The position numbers and the translations under genes are program-made. DNA of 6,888 nucleotides, from the NCBI GenBank assembly GCA_029939965.1, contig JAOZRY010000159.1, positions 1 through 6,888 of the forward strand, written 5' to 3'. This document shows, piece by piece, positions 6,486 to 6,888 of this stretch (within the stretch, counting starts at the first letter, position 1; every line of letters begins with the position of its first letter). The stretch comes from Bacteroidales bacterium (lineage in GTDB: Bacteria; Bacteroidota; Bacteroidia; Bacteroidales; 4484-276). A model generated the notes under the pieces. It was not told where the DNA came from. It worked only from the letters and a program-made list of their open reading frames with translations, and ran no database searches.

Positions 6486-6888
6486 AGTTTTTCTTTATAG
6501 ATTTCATAAAAATCAAATAGTAATTTGCACCTGACAGCCCGGGAGTCGTTCCATATAAACTTTAGAAAATGATATTTAGTGTTTGACCATAATGTCTGAT
6601 TTCTCCGTTACGCTCGGCTTTAAACTCAGTTATTTACAAAAGCAAACCCCTGGTTTTAAAGACTTCGCTGAACCTCGAATCCGACCATTCTGAACCAAAT
6701 ACTGACTTTATGGACGGACTTTAATTAGTGTAAAAATATATGCTATTTTTTTGTAGCATTAAAATTTATAGGGTAATATAAATTAATATCAATTAAAAAT
6801 CACAGAATAGAAATCTCATAACCGGATAACACAGGCAGGGAATACACTGTTTTTAGAGCTGCCCTAAAAAATATATGCAATCATAACT
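6486..6888. other. Non-coding tail of the window
   Basis: No open frame with recognisable content on either strand. Apart from repeat copy C it holds a CCCGGG palindrome near 6540, a 6-base-pair hairpin ATGCTA/TAGCAT at 6740-6759 with a T-rich loop, and GGCAG/CTGCC at 6834-6863 just before the edge. None is followed by a good U-tract, so I call no terminator. Confidence 0.7.
6578..6722 (+). repeat. Dispersed repeat, copy C (most complete, MITE-like)
   Basis: About 145 bases. The left end AGTGTTTGACCATAATGTC (6578-6596) and the right end (about 6700-6722, core GACTTTATGGACGGAC) are imperfect inverted repeats of each other, sharing CCATAA and GTC. The interior is collinear with copy B, including ATTTACAAAAG (6632-6642) and TTTTAAAGACTTC. 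It encodes no protein and shows no obvious target-site duplication. Size and ends suggest a non-autonomous element; the parent element is not in the window. Confidence 0.75.

Noticed and set aside
6834..6863. GGCAG/CTGCC hairpin near the right edge as a terminator
   Set aside because: Only five paired bases, a 20-base loop and no U-tract on the plus strand. Context beyond the edge is missing.

Overview
The window looks like a chromosomal segment of a Bacteroidota bacterium, probably Bacteroidales/Marinilabiliales-like (lineage is inference). The reasons are the AT-rich composition, the absence of clear Shine-Dalgarno sites, several perfect matches to the Bacteroidota -7 promoter element TAnnTTTG, and the proteins: a secreted two-domain M16 peptidase, a DUF4143-type AAA ATPase, an adenosine deaminase and a Nim-like flavin-binding protein.

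Layout. Bases 1-72 are a tandem octamer repeat cut by the window edge. Bases 142-182 are the terminator of the minus-strand M16 peptidase gene (210-3017). Bases 3018-3408 are non-coding: they hold a long inverted repeat over the predicted peptidase promoter, one copy (A) of a dispersed repeat, and the ATPase promoter. The ATPase gene (3409-4749, plus) converges on an adenosine deaminase gene (4887-5881, minus), and repeat copy B fills the gap. The deaminase has a complete active site but is split by one frame break. A divergent promoter region (5882-6023) carries an isolated repeat end (D). It is followed by the flavoprotein gene (6024-6485, plus) and a 403-base tail that holds the most complete repeat, copy C.

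The genes do not form an operon: each has its own promoter and they point in different directions. The deaminase serves purine salvage, the peptidase handles peptides or proteins in the envelope, and the flavoprotein is probably a small FMN-dependent reductase. The ATPase has no assigned role. What links the region is the repeat family. Copies A, B and C lie in the same orientation around the ATPase and around the deaminase/flavoprotein pair. The outer ends of B and D form an imperfect inverted repeat enclosing the deaminase. I see no convincing new defence or metabolic system. The points most worth checking are the inverted-repeat-bounded, frame-broken deaminase and the repeat family.
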